Below, one piece after another: positions 28,861 through 37,334 of a stretch of DNA of 64,000 bases. The notes below the pieces were generated by a model. That model was not told where the DNA came from. It was given only the letters and a program-made list of their open reading frames with translations, and made no database searches. The stretch is from Flavobacteriaceae bacterium. GTDB taxonomy: Bacteria > Bacteroidota > Bacteroidia > Flavobacteriales > Flavobacteriaceae. The DNA is taken from the NCBI GenBank assembly GCA_029238515.1, contig JAQWFW010000034.1, positions 1 through 64,000 of the forward strand, read 5' to 3'. Positions within the stretch are counted from its first letter, which is position 1. Each line of letters begins with the position of its first letter. Both the position numbers and the translations under genes were made by a program.

Positions 28861-30321
28861 ATGAGTAAAGAAGTAAGCCAGTTGAATCCCAAAGAAATTT
28901 GGTCAAATTTTGCCGATTTGAATGCGGTACCTCGTCCGTCCAAAAAAGAAGAGCGCGTTATTACATTTATTAAAGATTTTGGTGCTGGTCTAGACCTTGA
29001 AACCATAGAGGACGAAGTTGGTAATGTCATCATCAAAAAACCAGCAACTCCGGGGATGGAAGATAAAAAAACGGTGGTTTTGCAATCACACTTAGATATG
29101 GTTCATCAAAAAAATGCGGATACAGATTTTGATTTTCTAACGCAAGGAATACAGATGTATGTTGATGGTGATTGGGTAAAAGCTAAAGGCACGACACTTG
29201 GAGCCGACAATGGTTTGGGTGTAGCTACAATTATGGCGGTATTGCAAAATACCGATATGCCTCATCCAGCGATTGAAGCATTATTTACTATAGATGAAGA
29301 AACAGGAATGACTGGAGCTATGGGACTTCAGCCCGAACTACTGAAAGGCGATATTCTTTTGAATTTAGACACAGAAGAAGACGACGAAATTGGCGTCGGT
29401 TGTGCTGGTGGTATCGATGTGACCGCAACGCGCTCATATATCCAAGAGCCAACACCACAAACCGCAGTCGCTTATCATCTTTCTGTTAAAGGTCTTCAAG
29501 GCGGACACTCTGGTATGGATATCCACAAAGGATTTGGCAATGCCAACAAACTTATGAGCCGTTTGTTGTATGATGGCTTTGACCATTTTGGATTGCGTGT
29601 CGTACGCATCGATGGTGGAAGTTTACGTAATGCCATTCCGCGAGTGAGTATGGCTGTTGTGGTGGTCGATGCAGTGCATAAAGATGCTTTTGAAAGCGCT
29701 ACAGAACATTTAATTTCTGCAATCGAAAAAGAATTTGACACCATCGAACCAGAACTTAAAATTGTACTAAACCCCACCGATTTGCCTGAAGCAGTGATGG
29801 AGCTTGGTGTACAACAACCTTTGCTTAAAGCTCTACGTGCGGCGCACAATGGTGTATACCGTATGAGCCCTGATATTGAGGATTTGGTGGAAACATCCAA
29901 TAATGTAGCCCGTGTGCTTATAGAAAATGGACAAATTCATATAGGTTGTCTCACCCGTTCGTCTGTGGATAGTTCCAAAATGGATTTGGCACAGACTCTT
30001 AAAGCAACCTTTGAATTGGCTGGATGCGCCGTAGAATTTTCTGGAGATTACCCAGGTTGGACACCCAATATGAAGGCCTCAATTTTAAAAGTTCTAAAAG
30101 ATTTGTATGTTCAACTTAATGGATCTGAACCTCATGTTGCTGCTTGTCATGCAGGGCTGGAGTGTGGCATATTGGGCACACATTACCCCAACATGGAAAT
30201 GATTAGTTTTGGACCTAATATCAAAGGCGCACACTCTCCAGACGAACGTACACAAATTTCTTCTGTACAGAAATTCTGGGTGTTTCTTAAGGCGATTTTA
30301 GCAGCTATTCCGAAGAAATAA
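28861..30321 (+). CDS. pepD: Aminoacyl-histidine dipeptidase (PepD, M20 family)
   Basis: Hydrolyses Xaa-His and other dipeptides in the cytoplasm. The 486-residue protein has the M20 metal ligands in SHLDMVHQKN, GADNGLG, DEETGMTGAM, CHAGLECG and GAHSPDERTQI, and the dimerisation-domain signature HSGMDIHKG. Length and motif order fit the PepD/carnosinase-like subfamily well. It is a single-gene unit ended by a strong bidirectional hairpin at 30323-30349. Confidence 0.96.
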   Translation: MSKEVSQLNPKEIWSNFADLNAVPRPSKKEERVITFIKDFGAGLDLETIEDEVGNVIIKKPATPGMEDKKTVVLQSHLDMVHQKNADTDFDFLTQGIQMYVDGDWVKAKGTTLGADNGLGVATIMAVLQNTDMPHPAIEALFTIDEETGMTGAMGLQPELLKGDILLNLDTEEDDEIGVGCAGGIDVTATRSYIQEPTPQTAVAYHLSVKGLQGGHSGMDIHKGFGNANKLMSRLLYDGFDHFGLRVVRIDGGSLRNAIPRVSMAVVVVDAVHKDAFESATEHLISAIEKEFDTIEPELKIVLNPTDLPEAVMELGVQQPLLKALRAAHNGVYRMSPDIEDLVETSNNVARVLIENGQIHIGCLTRSSVDSSKMDLAQTLKATFELAGCAVEFSGDYPGWTPNMKASILKVLKDLYVQLNGSEPHVAACHAGLECGILGTHYPNMEMISFGPNIKGAHSPDERTQISSVQKFWVFLKAILAAIPKK

Positions 30322-30322
30322 C

Positions 30323-30349
30323 AAAAAACCCCGCGAATGCGGGGTTTTT
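30323..30349. terminator. Bidirectional rho-independent terminator between pepD and the PPIase lipoprotein gene
   Basis: A perfect hairpin with arms CCCCGC (30329-30334) and GCGGGG (30339-30344), loop GAAT, flanked by an A-run on the left and a T-run on the right, so it can stop transcription from both convergent genes. Confidence 0.92.
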
Positions 30350-30368
30350 AATGCTGTAAGTTGTTTCG

Positions 30369-31538
30369 TTATTCTGTGCCAAGCTCTACAATAAAAACTA
30401 GATCGGAATTTGGTTTTATAGGGCCTCGGCCATTTTCGCCATAAGCAAGGTGAGACGGCAGGTAAAAGAATGATTTTTGTCCTTTTGTCATGGCCAATAC
30501 CCCCTCTTTAAATCCAGGAATCATTTGTGCATCTGCACTAAATTTCATTGGCATTTGGTTGTACATTCCACGTTGTTCTTTTTGCTCGTTATAAGTACCA
30601 CATTTGACGTCTATACCTTTAACGTTGGTGCTAAAGAGTTTTCCATCGGCAAAATATCCTTCATAATATAGTTTTACAACAGAACCCAATGCTGGTTTTT
30701 CGCCATTTCCTTCTGTAATCGTGTAGGTGAGGAGACCAGAATCTGTAGCTGTAGCTTTGCTTTTGTAGTCTTCTAGAACAGGAAGAATATCAGCGGCTGC
30801 AGCTTCTATTTTTTCTTCAGCGATTTTCTTTTGTCGTTCGGCTTCTTTTTTGGCTTCTTCTATTTTTTTAAGACGTTTTTCTTCCAACAAAGGCAATTCT
30901 TTTTCCCAAGTTTTAGCGGCATCAAAACCTTTAGCACCAAAGCCCTGGCGGATAATGTTTACGGCCAAAATTTCAACATCTTCCAAAGGTTTGTTGCTTC
31001 CTGGTGCAACAGCAACATTAGAAATGGAATCTTGTACCTCAAGTCCTTTTACAACTTGTCCAAAAACAGCATGTCGGTTATCGAGGTGAGGTGTAGGAAC
31101 TTCTGTAATAAAAAACTGACTACCGTTGGTTGCTGGACCAGAGTTGGCCATAGACAAAATACCTGGTTTGTCGTGTTTTAATGTTTCATCAAATTCATCT
31201 CCAAATTTATATCCTGGATCACCCATTCCCGTTGCAGTTGGATCACCTCCTTGAATCATGAATTGATCAATGACTCTGTGAAATATCGTGCCATTGTAGT
31301 AAGGTTTTCCTTTTAATGAATCGGCCAATTGAGGGTGTGTCCCTTCGGCAAGCCCAACAAAATTGGCTACAGTAAGAGGTACTTTTTTATAAAACAGTTG
31401 TACGACCATAGTATCTTTTGTGGTGGCAAATTCTGCAAATAAACCATTGCCAAGCTCTGGGTATTTGTTCTGACACGATGAGTTACTCAGTAACAAAAGA
31501 ATGCCAAAAAATGTTGTAATAGATTTAGTAAGTTTCAT
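30369..31538 (-). CDS. Dual-domain PPIase lipoprotein: cyclophilin-FKBP fusion
   Basis: A 389-residue lipoprotein; the signal peptide ends in SNSSC with the lipidated cysteine at residue 22. A cyclophilin domain (about 30-195) shows [20 protein letters not shown] and HAVFGQV; note H in place of the cyclophilin tryptophan (TPHLDNRH). A highly charged helical linker (about 205-250, [15 protein letters not shown]) leads to an FKBP domain (about 265-389) with YYEGYFADG and LAYGENG. It should help fold periplasmic or outer-membrane proteins. It lies 28 bases after gldI, another PPIase, in the same operon, and is the envelope counterpart of the cytoplasmic fusion at 1456-2388. Confidence 0.92.
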   Translation of the reverse strand: MKLTKSITTFFGILLLLSNSSCQNKYPELGNGLFAEFATTKDTMVVQLFYKKVPLTVANFVGLAEGTHPQLADSLKGKPYYNGTIFHRVIDQFMIQGGDPTATGMGDPGYKFGDEFDETLKHDKPGILSMANSGPATNGSQFFITEVPTPHLDNRHAVFGQVVKGLEVQDSISNVAVAPGSNKPLEDVEILAVNIIRQGFGAKGFDAAKTWEKELPLLEEKRLKKIEEAKKEAERQKKIAEEKIEAAAADILPVLEDYKSKATATDSGLLTYTITEGNGEKPALGSVVKLYYEGYFADGKLFSTNVKGIDVKCGTYNEQKEQRGMYNQMPMKFSADAQMIPGFKEGVLAMTKGQKSFFYLPSHLAYGENGRGPIKPNSDLVFIVELGTE

Positions 31539-31566
31539 GATGTTTGTTTTGTATGTGTATTTATTA

Positions 31567-32097
31567 TTAATTTTTAATGATATTGTGAACAGTCACCTCA
31601 TAAATTAGTGGGGTATTTGTTCCAATTTTGTCATCGTCCCCGTAGTAACCATACGCCATTTGCGAGGGAAAAATAAAGATTACTGATTCGCCTTTTTTCA
31701 TCAACTTTAGTCCTTCACGCAATCCAGCAAATAATTCTTCTTGCGCTACAAAATAGGTTTTTTTTTCTGTTGTTTTGGGCGGATAAATCCACTCGCCAGA
31801 TAATTTTTTCACGCCGTAGCTGTATACTACTTGATCGCCAAATTGTGGGGTGTAACGTTCCGTTTCATTTTTTTTTGTGAATTGATACCAAAATCCATAA
31901 TCTGAAACCATGAAAGGATCTTTCGCTTTTCCGACAACGCATTTTATGGCGGTATATTCTTTGTCATTTCGCGCTTTATTGATTTGAACAGAGGTGTCAA
32001 TAAAGCTTCCTGAATTTTGTTGTATAGGCTGTCTTGCCTCGGAGGGTTTACATCCAATCAATACAAAAAAAACAAGAAGAATATGCCAAAATTTCAC
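31567..32097 (-). CDS. gldI: Gliding motility lipoprotein GldI, FKBP-type PPIase
   Basis: A 176-residue lipoprotein with signal peptide ending at C16 (FFVLIGC) and an FKBP-fold domain (about 75-176; [11 protein letters not shown] and [10 protein letters not shown]). GldI is required for gliding motility in Flavobacterium johnsoniae and is thought to help fold gliding or type IX secretion proteins in the periplasm. The start codon is GTG at 32097 and overlaps the TAG stop of the DHH phosphoesterase gene by one base, indicating translational coupling. Confidence 0.92.
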   Translation of the reverse strand: MKFWHILLVFFVLIGCKPSEARQPIQQNSGSFIDTSVQINKARNDKEYTAIKCVVGKAKDPFMVSDYGFWYQFTKKNETERYTPQFGDQVVYSYGVKKLSGEWIYPPKTTEKKTYFVAQEELFAGLREGLKLMKKGESVIFIFPSQMAYGYYGDDDKIGTNTPLIYEVTVHNIIKN

Positions 32098-33110
32098 TAC
32101 TGAAGATCTGTTTTAAGAGTTCGTACCAAATGCTCAAATTTTTCTATGGTTTCGTTTAAAGGGAGGGTACTTTTTCCGCCTGCTGCATTTTTGTGTCCTC
32201 CACCATTGAAATGTTCACGAGCCAAAAGATTAACATCAAAATCCCCTTTGGATCGCAAAGAAATTTTGATGATGCCTTCTTCTTTATTTTCGATAAAGAT
32301 AGCTGCAAATTTTATGCCTTTTACGGAAAGTCCATAATTTACAAGTCCTTCTGTATCGCCTTTTTGATGCCCAAACTGATCCAATTCACTTTGTGAAAGC
32401 GTGATGTAAGCGGTATTTAAATCGGCCAAGACCGTTAAGTTATTTAGCGCAACACCCAATAGTTTGATGCGTTCAAAACGGTTGGCATCATAGACTTTAC
32501 TGTGTATATCAGAGTGATGTACACCAAGATCCATCAAATGAGCAACTACGCGGTGTGTTGTGCTTGTGGTTTTCGGAAATCGGAACGAGGCCGTATCGGT
32601 CATGATTCCTGTATAGAGTGCTGCGCCAATAGTTTTATTCATCATTGCCAAATCGTCCATTTGTTCTATGAAATGATATACCATTTCGGCTGTCGAGCAC
32701 ATCGCTACATCTGAATAGGTGTAGTTGGCATAATCTTCAGGTTGTTGGTGATGGTCAATCATGATTTTGATAGCATTATTCTCTTCGAGGACTTCTTGCA
32801 TGGGGCCACTGCGGTGCAATGCATTAAAATCGAGCGTAAATACGAGTTCTGCAGCATCTAATTTTTCTTCTGCTCGTTCTCTTTGTGTGTTAAATTGAAT
32901 GATGTTTTCGGTTCCTGGAATCCACTTAAGGAATGCGGGGTAATCGTTAGGAACAATAACACTAACCTTATGTCCTTTCTGTATTAAGTAATGATATAAC
33001 CCAAGTGATGAACCCACAGCATCTCCATCGGGGTTGACATGGGGAACAATCACCACTTGTTGGGGTGAATTCAACAACGCTTTTACCTGTTCGGACGTTA
33101 ATTTTTTCAT
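32097..33110 (-). CDS. DHH-family phosphoesterase, NrnA-like (oligoribonuclease / pAp phosphatase)
   Basis: A 337-residue DHH-DHHA1 protein with HVNPDGDAVGSS, a metal-binding TLDFN, the DHH motif in MIDHHQQP and the C-terminal GGGHKNAAGG of DHHA1. The NrnA branch degrades nanoRNA and/or dephosphorylates 3'-phosphoadenosine 5'-phosphate. The frame starts at a TTG (33119) that lies inside the -7 box at 33117-33124; the ATG at 33110, six bases downstream of that box, is the better start. It is the first gene of the operon with gldI and the cyclophilin-FKBP lipoprotein. Confidence 0.92.
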   Translation of the reverse strand: MKKLTSEQVKALLNSPQQVVIVPHVNPDGDAVGSSLGLYHYLIQKGHKVSVIVPNDYPAFLKWIPGTENIIQFNTQRERAEEKLDAAELVFTLDFNALHRSGPMQEVLEENNAIKIMIDHHQQPEDYANYTYSDVAMCSTAEMVYHFIEQMDDLAMMNKTIGAALYTGIMTDTASFRFPKTTSTTHRVVAHLMDLGVHHSDIHSKVYDANRFERIKLLGVALNNLTVLADLNTAYITLSQSELDQFGHQKGDTEGLVNYGLSVKGIKFAAIFIENKEEGIIKISLRSKGDFDVNLLAREHFNGGGHKNAAGGKSTLPLNETIEKFEHLVRTLKTDLQ

Positions 33111-33116
33111 AAGGAA

Positions 33117-33124
33117 CAAAGATA
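33117..33124 (-). promoter_or_regulatory. -7 promoter box of the DHH-gldI-PPIase operon
   Basis: Minus-strand TATCTTTG, six bases before the ATG at 33110; a very short or absent leader is expected. Confidence 0.55.
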
Positions 33125-33171
33125 CAATTTTTTATAAATTGAGGGAGAGCGAAATTTCTTTTCAAAATCAT

Positions 33172-33179
33172 TACTTTTG
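33172..33179 (+). promoter_or_regulatory. -7 promoter box of ndk
   Basis: TACTTTTG matches TAnnTTTG and lies 19 bases before the ndk ATG, divergent from the DHH operon promoter. Confidence 0.5.
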
Positions 33180-33198
33180 CACGAATTAAATTTTTAAT

Positions 33199-33618
33199 AT
33201 GGCAAACAACAAAACTTTTACAATGCTTAAGCCAGACTCTGTTGAGAAAGGAAACATCGGAGCAATTTTAGAAAAAATCACATCTTCTGGATTTCGTATT
33301 GTGGCAATGAAACTCACACAGTTGACAACAGCCGATGCTGAAGCATTTTATGAGATTCATAAGGATAGACCATTTTTTGCGGATTTGGTCACGTACATGA
33401 CTCGTGGGCCCATTGTAGCCGCAATTTTGGAAAAAGACAACGCGGTAGAGGATTTTAGAACCCTTATTGGTGCCACTAATCCTGCCGAAGCGGCCGAAGG
33501 AACTATTCGCAATATGTTTGCAGATTCTATTAGTGAAAATGCTGTCCATGGAAGCGATAGCGACGAGAATGCCGCTATTGAAGGGGCATTTCACTTTTCT
33601 GGACGTGAGATGTTCTAG
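33199..33618 (+). CDS. ndk: Nucleoside diphosphate kinase
   Basis: Balances NTP and dNTP pools by phosphate transfer through a phosphohistidine. The 139-residue length is normal; the active-site histidine is H117 in NAVHGSD, and the nucleotide-binding K11-P-D and [12 protein letters not shown] segments are present. It forms a single-gene unit with promoter at 33172 and a bidirectional terminator right after it. Confidence 0.97.
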   Translation: MANNKTFTMLKPDSVEKGNIGAILEKITSSGFRIVAMKLTQLTTADAEAFYEIHKDRPFFADLVTYMTRGPIVAAILEKDNAVEDFRTLIGATNPAEAAEGTIRNMFADSISENAVHGSDSDENAAIEGAFHFSGREMF

Positions 33619-33640
33619 AGTTTTTAGAGCAATAAATCTT

Positions 33641-33676
33641 AAAACCACACTTAACTTGTTTTAGTGTGGTTTTTTT
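33641..33676. terminator. Bidirectional terminator between ndk and the recF-dciA operon
   Basis: Arms ACCACACT (33644-33651) and AGTGTGGT (33663-33670) pair perfectly, extended by A- and T-runs on both sides, loop of 11 bases. The T-run touches the stop codon of the convergent DUF721 gene. Confidence 0.88.
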
Positions 33677-33971
33677 ACCTCAAAACAAGCTTAGTCACCA
33701 CCTCTTTACCGAGTTCTTCGTTAATCATAGCTATGATTTTGTCTTTACCATAAGCCAATTCTTCACGTAGTACAGAAGAACTTAAAGCCACATACAAAGT
33801 ACTTTTGTGCAGTTTGATGCTGTTGGTGTAGTTGTATACGCCATTGCCCATGAGTTCGCGCCAAGCATTGGCTACATTCACACCATCCAAACCTTTCTCG
33901 AGTTTGTTGTTTTCTACAAAAGAGGCCAAGACTTCGTCTATTTTTTGATGATCGTTGTGGCGTTTGCTCAT
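33675..33971 (-). CDS. dciA: DUF721 protein, DciA-like helicase loader
   Basis: A 98-residue protein of the DUF721 family (AWRELMGNGVYNYTNSIKLH, then a KH-like VALSSSVLREEL core). DciA-type proteins help load the replicative helicase DnaB and are regarded as the ancestral loader, used where DnaC/DnaI are absent. This version consists of the core domain only, with a short N-terminal helix. It is the last gene of the recF-lipoprotein-dciA operon; its start overlaps the upstream stop by four bases. Confidence 0.82.
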   Translation of the reverse strand: MSKRHNDHQKIDEVLASFVENNKLEKGLDGVNVANAWRELMGNGVYNYTNSIKLHKSTLYVALSSSVLREELAYGKDKIIAMINEELGKEVVTKLVLR

Positions 33972-34384
33972 TCGTCTAAATTTAGCGGTTCGTAAGGTTT
34001 ATAATGGTATTCAAAGCCCTCTGTATTGGCAAGCACAAGTGCTGTAGTACTTGCCGATACAATTTCTTCGCTGTAGGTCGTATCGTTGTCTGTATATTCC
34101 AACAAAATGGTGTTATTTCCTAGTTTAAGCTTAAAGTTAAGCACATCTTCAGAGGTTTCAAAAGTGCCTTGAAAATTCGGTTTTAGCTTTTTACGAAACC
34201 CCATACGGTCTGCATTGATTTTAAAATAATCGATTCCGGAGTTGACTTTAAATGTTTTTATGATTTTGCCTTCCTTTTTGACCTGCTCAATTTCCCAATA
34301 GCCCTCCACAAAATTAAGGTATTGTGTTGTGTCCGTTTTACAACTTATGAGCATTAATAAAGACAAGCAGATTAAGTTTTTCAT
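33968..34384 (-). CDS. Small lipocalin-like lipoprotein
   Basis: A 138-residue predicted lipoprotein ([15 protein letters not shown], lipidated C15) followed by a beta-rich domain starting [12 protein letters not shown], which resembles the lipocalin-like domains common in Bacteroidota. The function is unknown. It is embedded between recF and dciA with four-base ATGA overlaps on both sides, so it is translated with two cytoplasmic DNA-replication/repair proteins, an odd partner for a lipoprotein. Confidence 0.8.
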   Translation of the reverse strand: MKNLICLSLLMLISCKTDTTQYLNFVEGYWEIEQVKKEGKIIKTFKVNSGIDYFKINADRMGFRKKLKPNFQGTFETSEDVLNFKLKLGNNTILLEYTDNDTTYSEEIVSASTTALVLANTEGFEYHYKPYEPLNLDE

Positions 34385-35460
34385 AACTGGAAAATTTCAA
34401 AAGATTTATGGGCGCTTTTTACGGCCTTTTCGGTGCGCTCAGCATGAGTATCAGAAATGAATAGTTGGCCAAAACTCTCGTCATTGACCATACCAATGAT
34501 GCGCTCTACACGTTGCTCGTCCAATTTATCAAAAATATCATCCAAAAGCAAAATAGGCGTGGTTCCACTTTGCGATTTTATAATATTAAATTGTGCTAGT
34601 TTTAGCGCAATTAAAAACGATTTTTGTTGTCCTTGACTGCCAAATTTTTTGATGGGGTAGTCTCCAATACTAAATTCTATATCATCTTTGTGGATCCCAA
34701 CACTTGTGTATTGCAATGCGCGGTCTTTGTTGATTTGAGTTTTGAATAATGTTTCTAATGGCTGTTCGTTCAGTTGGCTTTTGTATTGCAAACTTACAGC
34801 TTCGTTTTGGTTGCTGATGGCCTTGTACTGGTTCAAAAACACTGGTGTAAATGCCTCAATAAATGTATGTCGTTTTTGATGAATTTCTGTTCCTAGTTCC
34901 GTGAGTTGACTGTTGTAAACCTCCAAAGCATCAATGTCAAAAGTATTGTTGTTAGAAAAATATTTGAGCAATGCATTGCGCTGACTCAATATTCTATTGT
35001 ACTGAATCAAATGATCTAAATAAACTTTATCGCTTTGTGCAATTACACCGTCTATAAATTTTCTACGCGTATCGCTACCTTCAGTAATTAAATCGCGATC
35101 GGCCGGAGAGATAATCACAAGAGGAAGAAAACCAATGTGGTCACTAAAACGCTCGTACGCTTTGGCATTGCGTTTGATGATTTTTTTGTGCCCTTTTTTT
35201 AGCGAAACAATTATTTTTTCTTCACGTTCGTCCTTCGTATAACGTCCATCCACTACAAAAAAATCTTTACCATGTTTGATGTTCTGAGTTGCAATGGGGT
35301 TGAAGTAACTTTTCCCAAAGGACAAATGATAAATGGCATCCAAAATATTGGTTTTTCCAATTCCATTTGGCCCTACAAAACAATTTACCTTTTGATTGAA
35401 TTCAAATGATTGGCTATCAAAGTTTTTATAGTTCACTAAATTTATTGACTTCAAAAGCAT
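34381..35460 (-). CDS. recF: DNA replication and repair protein RecF
   Basis: A 359-residue SMC-like ATPase that helps RecO/RecR load RecA at single-strand gaps. Walker A is GPNGIGKT at 30-37, the signature region is [17 protein letters not shown], and Walker B is [14 protein letters not shown]. The N-terminal [11 protein letters not shown] is typical. It is the first gene of an operon with the small lipoprotein and dciA. It is not near dnaA or dnaN in this window. Confidence 0.97.
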   Translation of the reverse strand: MLLKSINLVNYKNFDSQSFEFNQKVNCFVGPNGIGKTNILDAIYHLSFGKSYFNPIATQNIKHGKDFFVVDGRYTKDEREEKIIVSLKKGHKKIIKRNAKAYERFSDHIGFLPLVIISPADRDLITEGSDTRRKFIDGVIAQSDKVYLDHLIQYNRILSQRNALLKYFSNNNTFDIDALEVYNSQLTELGTEIHQKRHTFIEAFTPVFLNQYKAISNQNEAVSLQYKSQLNEQPLETLFKTQINKDRALQYTSVGIHKDDIEFSIGDYPIKKFGSQGQQKSFLIALKLAQFNIIKSQSGTTPILLLDDIFDKLDEQRVERIIGMVNDESFGQLFISDTHAERTEKAVKSAHKSFEIFQL

Positions 35461-35570
35461 TTTGTATGTAAATTGGTTTTAAATTTAAATTTGATATGGA
35501 TAATGTGTTATACAGGTGCAAAATATTGAAAAATAACAAATAAATTATCATGATTTTAGGAATAAAATTA

Positions 35571-35578
35571 TATTTTTG
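35571..35578 (+). promoter_or_regulatory. -7 promoter box of the TPR-ribH unit
   Basis: TATTTTTG lies 20 bases before the ATG at 35599 in the 138-base AT-rich gap between divergent recF and the TPR gene. Confidence 0.5.
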
Positions 35579-35598
35579 CCCCTCACATTTAGAATATT

Positions 35599-36366
35599 AT
35601 GGCAACATATAAGAAACGTGGCGGAAAGCCAAAAACAAAAGCAGAGAAACAACAATCCATAGAAGACGGATCAACAACAGCAGAGGTATTTAATACTCTA
35701 GACGAAGGTGCATCGAAGACGGAGCAATGGGTTGTAGCGAACCAAAAATATATTTTTGCAATTGTAGGACTTGCAGCAGTTTTAGTTTTAGGATTTTTGG
35801 GTTATGACAAATACATCCAAGAACCTAATGAGCGTTTGGCAATGAATGATATGTACTCTGCACAGAAATACTTCAATGATGCGGTAAATAATTCTGCGCA
35901 AGATTCTTTGTTTACACTTTCTTTGAATGGTGCTGAAGGGAAGTATGGCATGTTGGATATTGCCGAAACGTACAGTGGTACCAAAGCAGGAAACTTGGCA
36001 AACTATTACGCTGGTATGGCATATTTGAACATGAAAGATTATGTCAATGCCATAGAATACTTAAACGCATTTGAATCTTCAGACGATGTGCTTGGTCCAA
36101 TTGCAAAAGGGGGTATTGGTGATGCATTTGTTCAATTGGAACAATTGGAAGACGCTTACGACTACTATGTTCAAGCTGCCAAAGACAAAACGAATAATTA
36201 CACAACACCAATGTACTTGTACAAAGCAGGTGTAATCGGTCTGAAAATTGGAAAAAATGCCAAAGCTTTAGATTATTTTAAGACCATAAAATCAGATTTT
36301 CCAGAGAGCACAGAAGCAAAAGACATAGACGTGTTCATTGGTAAAGCACAGGCAGCGCGTAACTAA
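35599..36366 (+). CDS. Membrane-anchored TPR protein (YfgM-like)
   Basis: A 255-residue protein with a basic, disordered N-terminus, a single membrane segment (about 51-68, YIFAIVGLAAVLVLGFLGY) and a periplasmic TPR domain of three to four repeats (GNLANYYAGMAYLNMKDYVNAI and following). The topology matches YfgM, an ancillary SecYEG-associated chaperone, although homology to YfgM itself is inferred from layout only. It lies eight bases upstream of ribH and shares its promoter. Confidence 0.85.
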   Translation: MATYKKRGGKPKTKAEKQQSIEDGSTTAEVFNTLDEGASKTEQWVVANQKYIFAIVGLAAVLVLGFLGYDKYIQEPNERLAMNDMYSAQKYFNDAVNNSAQDSLFTLSLNGAEGKYGMLDIAETYSGTKAGNLANYYAGMAYLNMKDYVNAIEYLNAFESSDDVLGPIAKGGIGDAFVQLEQLEDAYDYYVQAAKDKTNNYTTPMYLYKAGVIGLKIGKNAKALDYFKTIKSDFPESTEAKDIDVFIGKAQAARN

Positions 36367-36374
36367 TACACCGC

Positions 36375-36860
36375 ATGGCAACGGCAAATACAAACCTTTC
36401 AAATTATGATAAATCGGCACTTCCAAATGCAGCTGATTTTAAAATTGGTATAGTTGTTTCTGAATGGAATTCTGAAGTCACCAACGGACTTTTGGATGGT
36501 GCATGCAAAACCCTTGTAGATTGTGGAGTTTCAAAGGATAATATTTTGATCCATAAAGTACCTGGGAGTTTTGAACTTATTTATGGTGCCAAAAAAGTAC
36601 AATCCTCTGGTGTTGATGCAGTCATCACTATTGGTTGTGTGATTCAAGGAGAAACAAAACATTTTGATTATGTCTGTGCTGGAGTTACTCAAGGTATCAA
36701 AGATTTAAATATTCAACACGATGTGCCTGTGATCTTTTGTGTATTAACCGATAACAACTTGCAGCAATCTTTGGATCGTTCAGGAGGGAAACACGGTAAC
36801 AAAGGTGTAGAAGCTGCTATAACTGCCCTTAAAATGATTGATTTTAACCAATCAGTTTAA
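36375..36860 (+). CDS. ribH: 6,7-dimethyl-8-ribityllumazine synthase
   Basis: Condenses 5-amino-6-ribitylamino-uracil with 3,4-dihydroxy-2-butanone 4-phosphate in riboflavin synthesis. The 161-residue protein shows SEWNSEVTNGLLDGA, VPGSFEL, GCVIQGETKHFDYV (with the catalytic histidine after KHF) and FCVLTDNN, the substrate-pocket segments. Its N-terminus is a short extension typical of flavobacteria. No other riboflavin gene is nearby. Confidence 0.97.
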   Translation: MATANTNLSNYDKSALPNAADFKIGIVVSEWNSEVTNGLLDGACKTLVDCGVSKDNILIHKVPGSFELIYGAKKVQSSGVDAVITIGCVIQGETKHFDYVCAGVTQGIKDLNIQHDVPVIFCVLTDNNLQQSLDRSGGKHGNKGVEAAITALKMIDFNQSV

Positions 36861-36909
36861 ATCGGTTTTTAAATTTAGGTCTCCTCTTTTTTATCCTGTA
36901 TTTTTTAAG

Positions 36910-36917
36910 TATTTTTG
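36910..36917 (+). promoter_or_regulatory. -7 promoter box of the small-ORF/mutL operon
   Basis: TATTTTTG lies 24 bases before the ATG of the 38-codon gene at 36942, after ribH, suggesting that the small genes and mutL form a unit separate from ribH. Confidence 0.45.
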
Positions 36918-36941
36918 ATTCAATCGAGCTTTATATTTCTT

Positions 36942-37058
36942 ATGCTAAAATTTAAATCAAAAAGTCGTCGAAAAAAATCATTTTCTTTAACTTGGCTTTT
37001 GATTTTATTGGTTTTGATTTTAATAGGAATGTTTGTTTTAGATGCAAAATACTTGTAA
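36942..37058 (+). CDS. 38-residue single-pass membrane microprotein
   Basis: An ATG-started frame encodes a strongly basic N-terminus (MLKFKSKSRRKKSFSL) followed by a roughly 18-residue hydrophobic helix (TWLLILLVLILIGMFVL) and a short polar end DAKYL. The positive-inside rule predicts the N-terminus in the cytoplasm. It ends three bases before the next small membrane-protein gene and is preceded by a promoter box, in an otherwise non-coding 200-base gap. Function is unknown; it is too short for routine gene calling. Confidence 0.6.
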   Translation: MLKFKSKSRRKKSFSLTWLLILLVLILIGMFVLDAKYL

Positions 37059-37061
37059 AAC

Positions 37062-37334
37062 ATGGGGTTATTTAAACTCAGAAAAAATAAAAAATTTAAT
37101 TACGAACCACGTTATTACAAAGGGGAATCTAGTCCCTTTGAGATCAAACATAAGTTCGATGATCAACGTGTGACTGTTCAAAAAACAAACCTCAAAGGCA
37201 CCTTCAAAAATGCCTTAAATGACGTAAAAAATACAGATCGACAAACAAGCCGAAGAATTGGAATTATTCTGGTAATTCTTGTTTTTATCTTTTTATGGTT
37301 CATCGATTTTGATCTTACATTATTTTTCAACTAA
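37062..37334 (+). CDS. Small membrane protein upstream of mutL
   Basis: A 90-residue protein with a basic, soluble N-terminal part (RKNKKFNYEPRYYKGE) and a C-terminal membrane helix (about 66-82, IGIILVILVFIFLWFIDF). It lies between the 38-residue gene and mutL, whose ATG overlaps its stop by one base. Similar proteins occur next to ribH/mutL in flavobacteria, where some are, I believe wrongly, named riboflavin synthase beta subunit; it has no lumazine synthase motif. Function is unknown. Confidence 0.82.
   Translation: MGLFKLRKNKKFNYEPRYYKGESSPFEIKHKFDDQRVTVQKTNLKGTFKNALNDVKNTDRQTSRRIGIILVILVFIFLWFIDFDLTLFFN

Noticed and set aside
35470-35510. TTATCCATA-like sequence near recF, considered as a DnaA box or origin
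   Set aside because: A single copy with a mismatch to the DnaA consensus, no cluster, and no dnaA or dnaN nearby.
36861-37061. The gap after ribH considered as a riboswitch or small RNA
   Set aside because: No FMN-type riboswitch motif or stable stem is seen; the sequence is better explained by the 38-codon frame and its promoter box.
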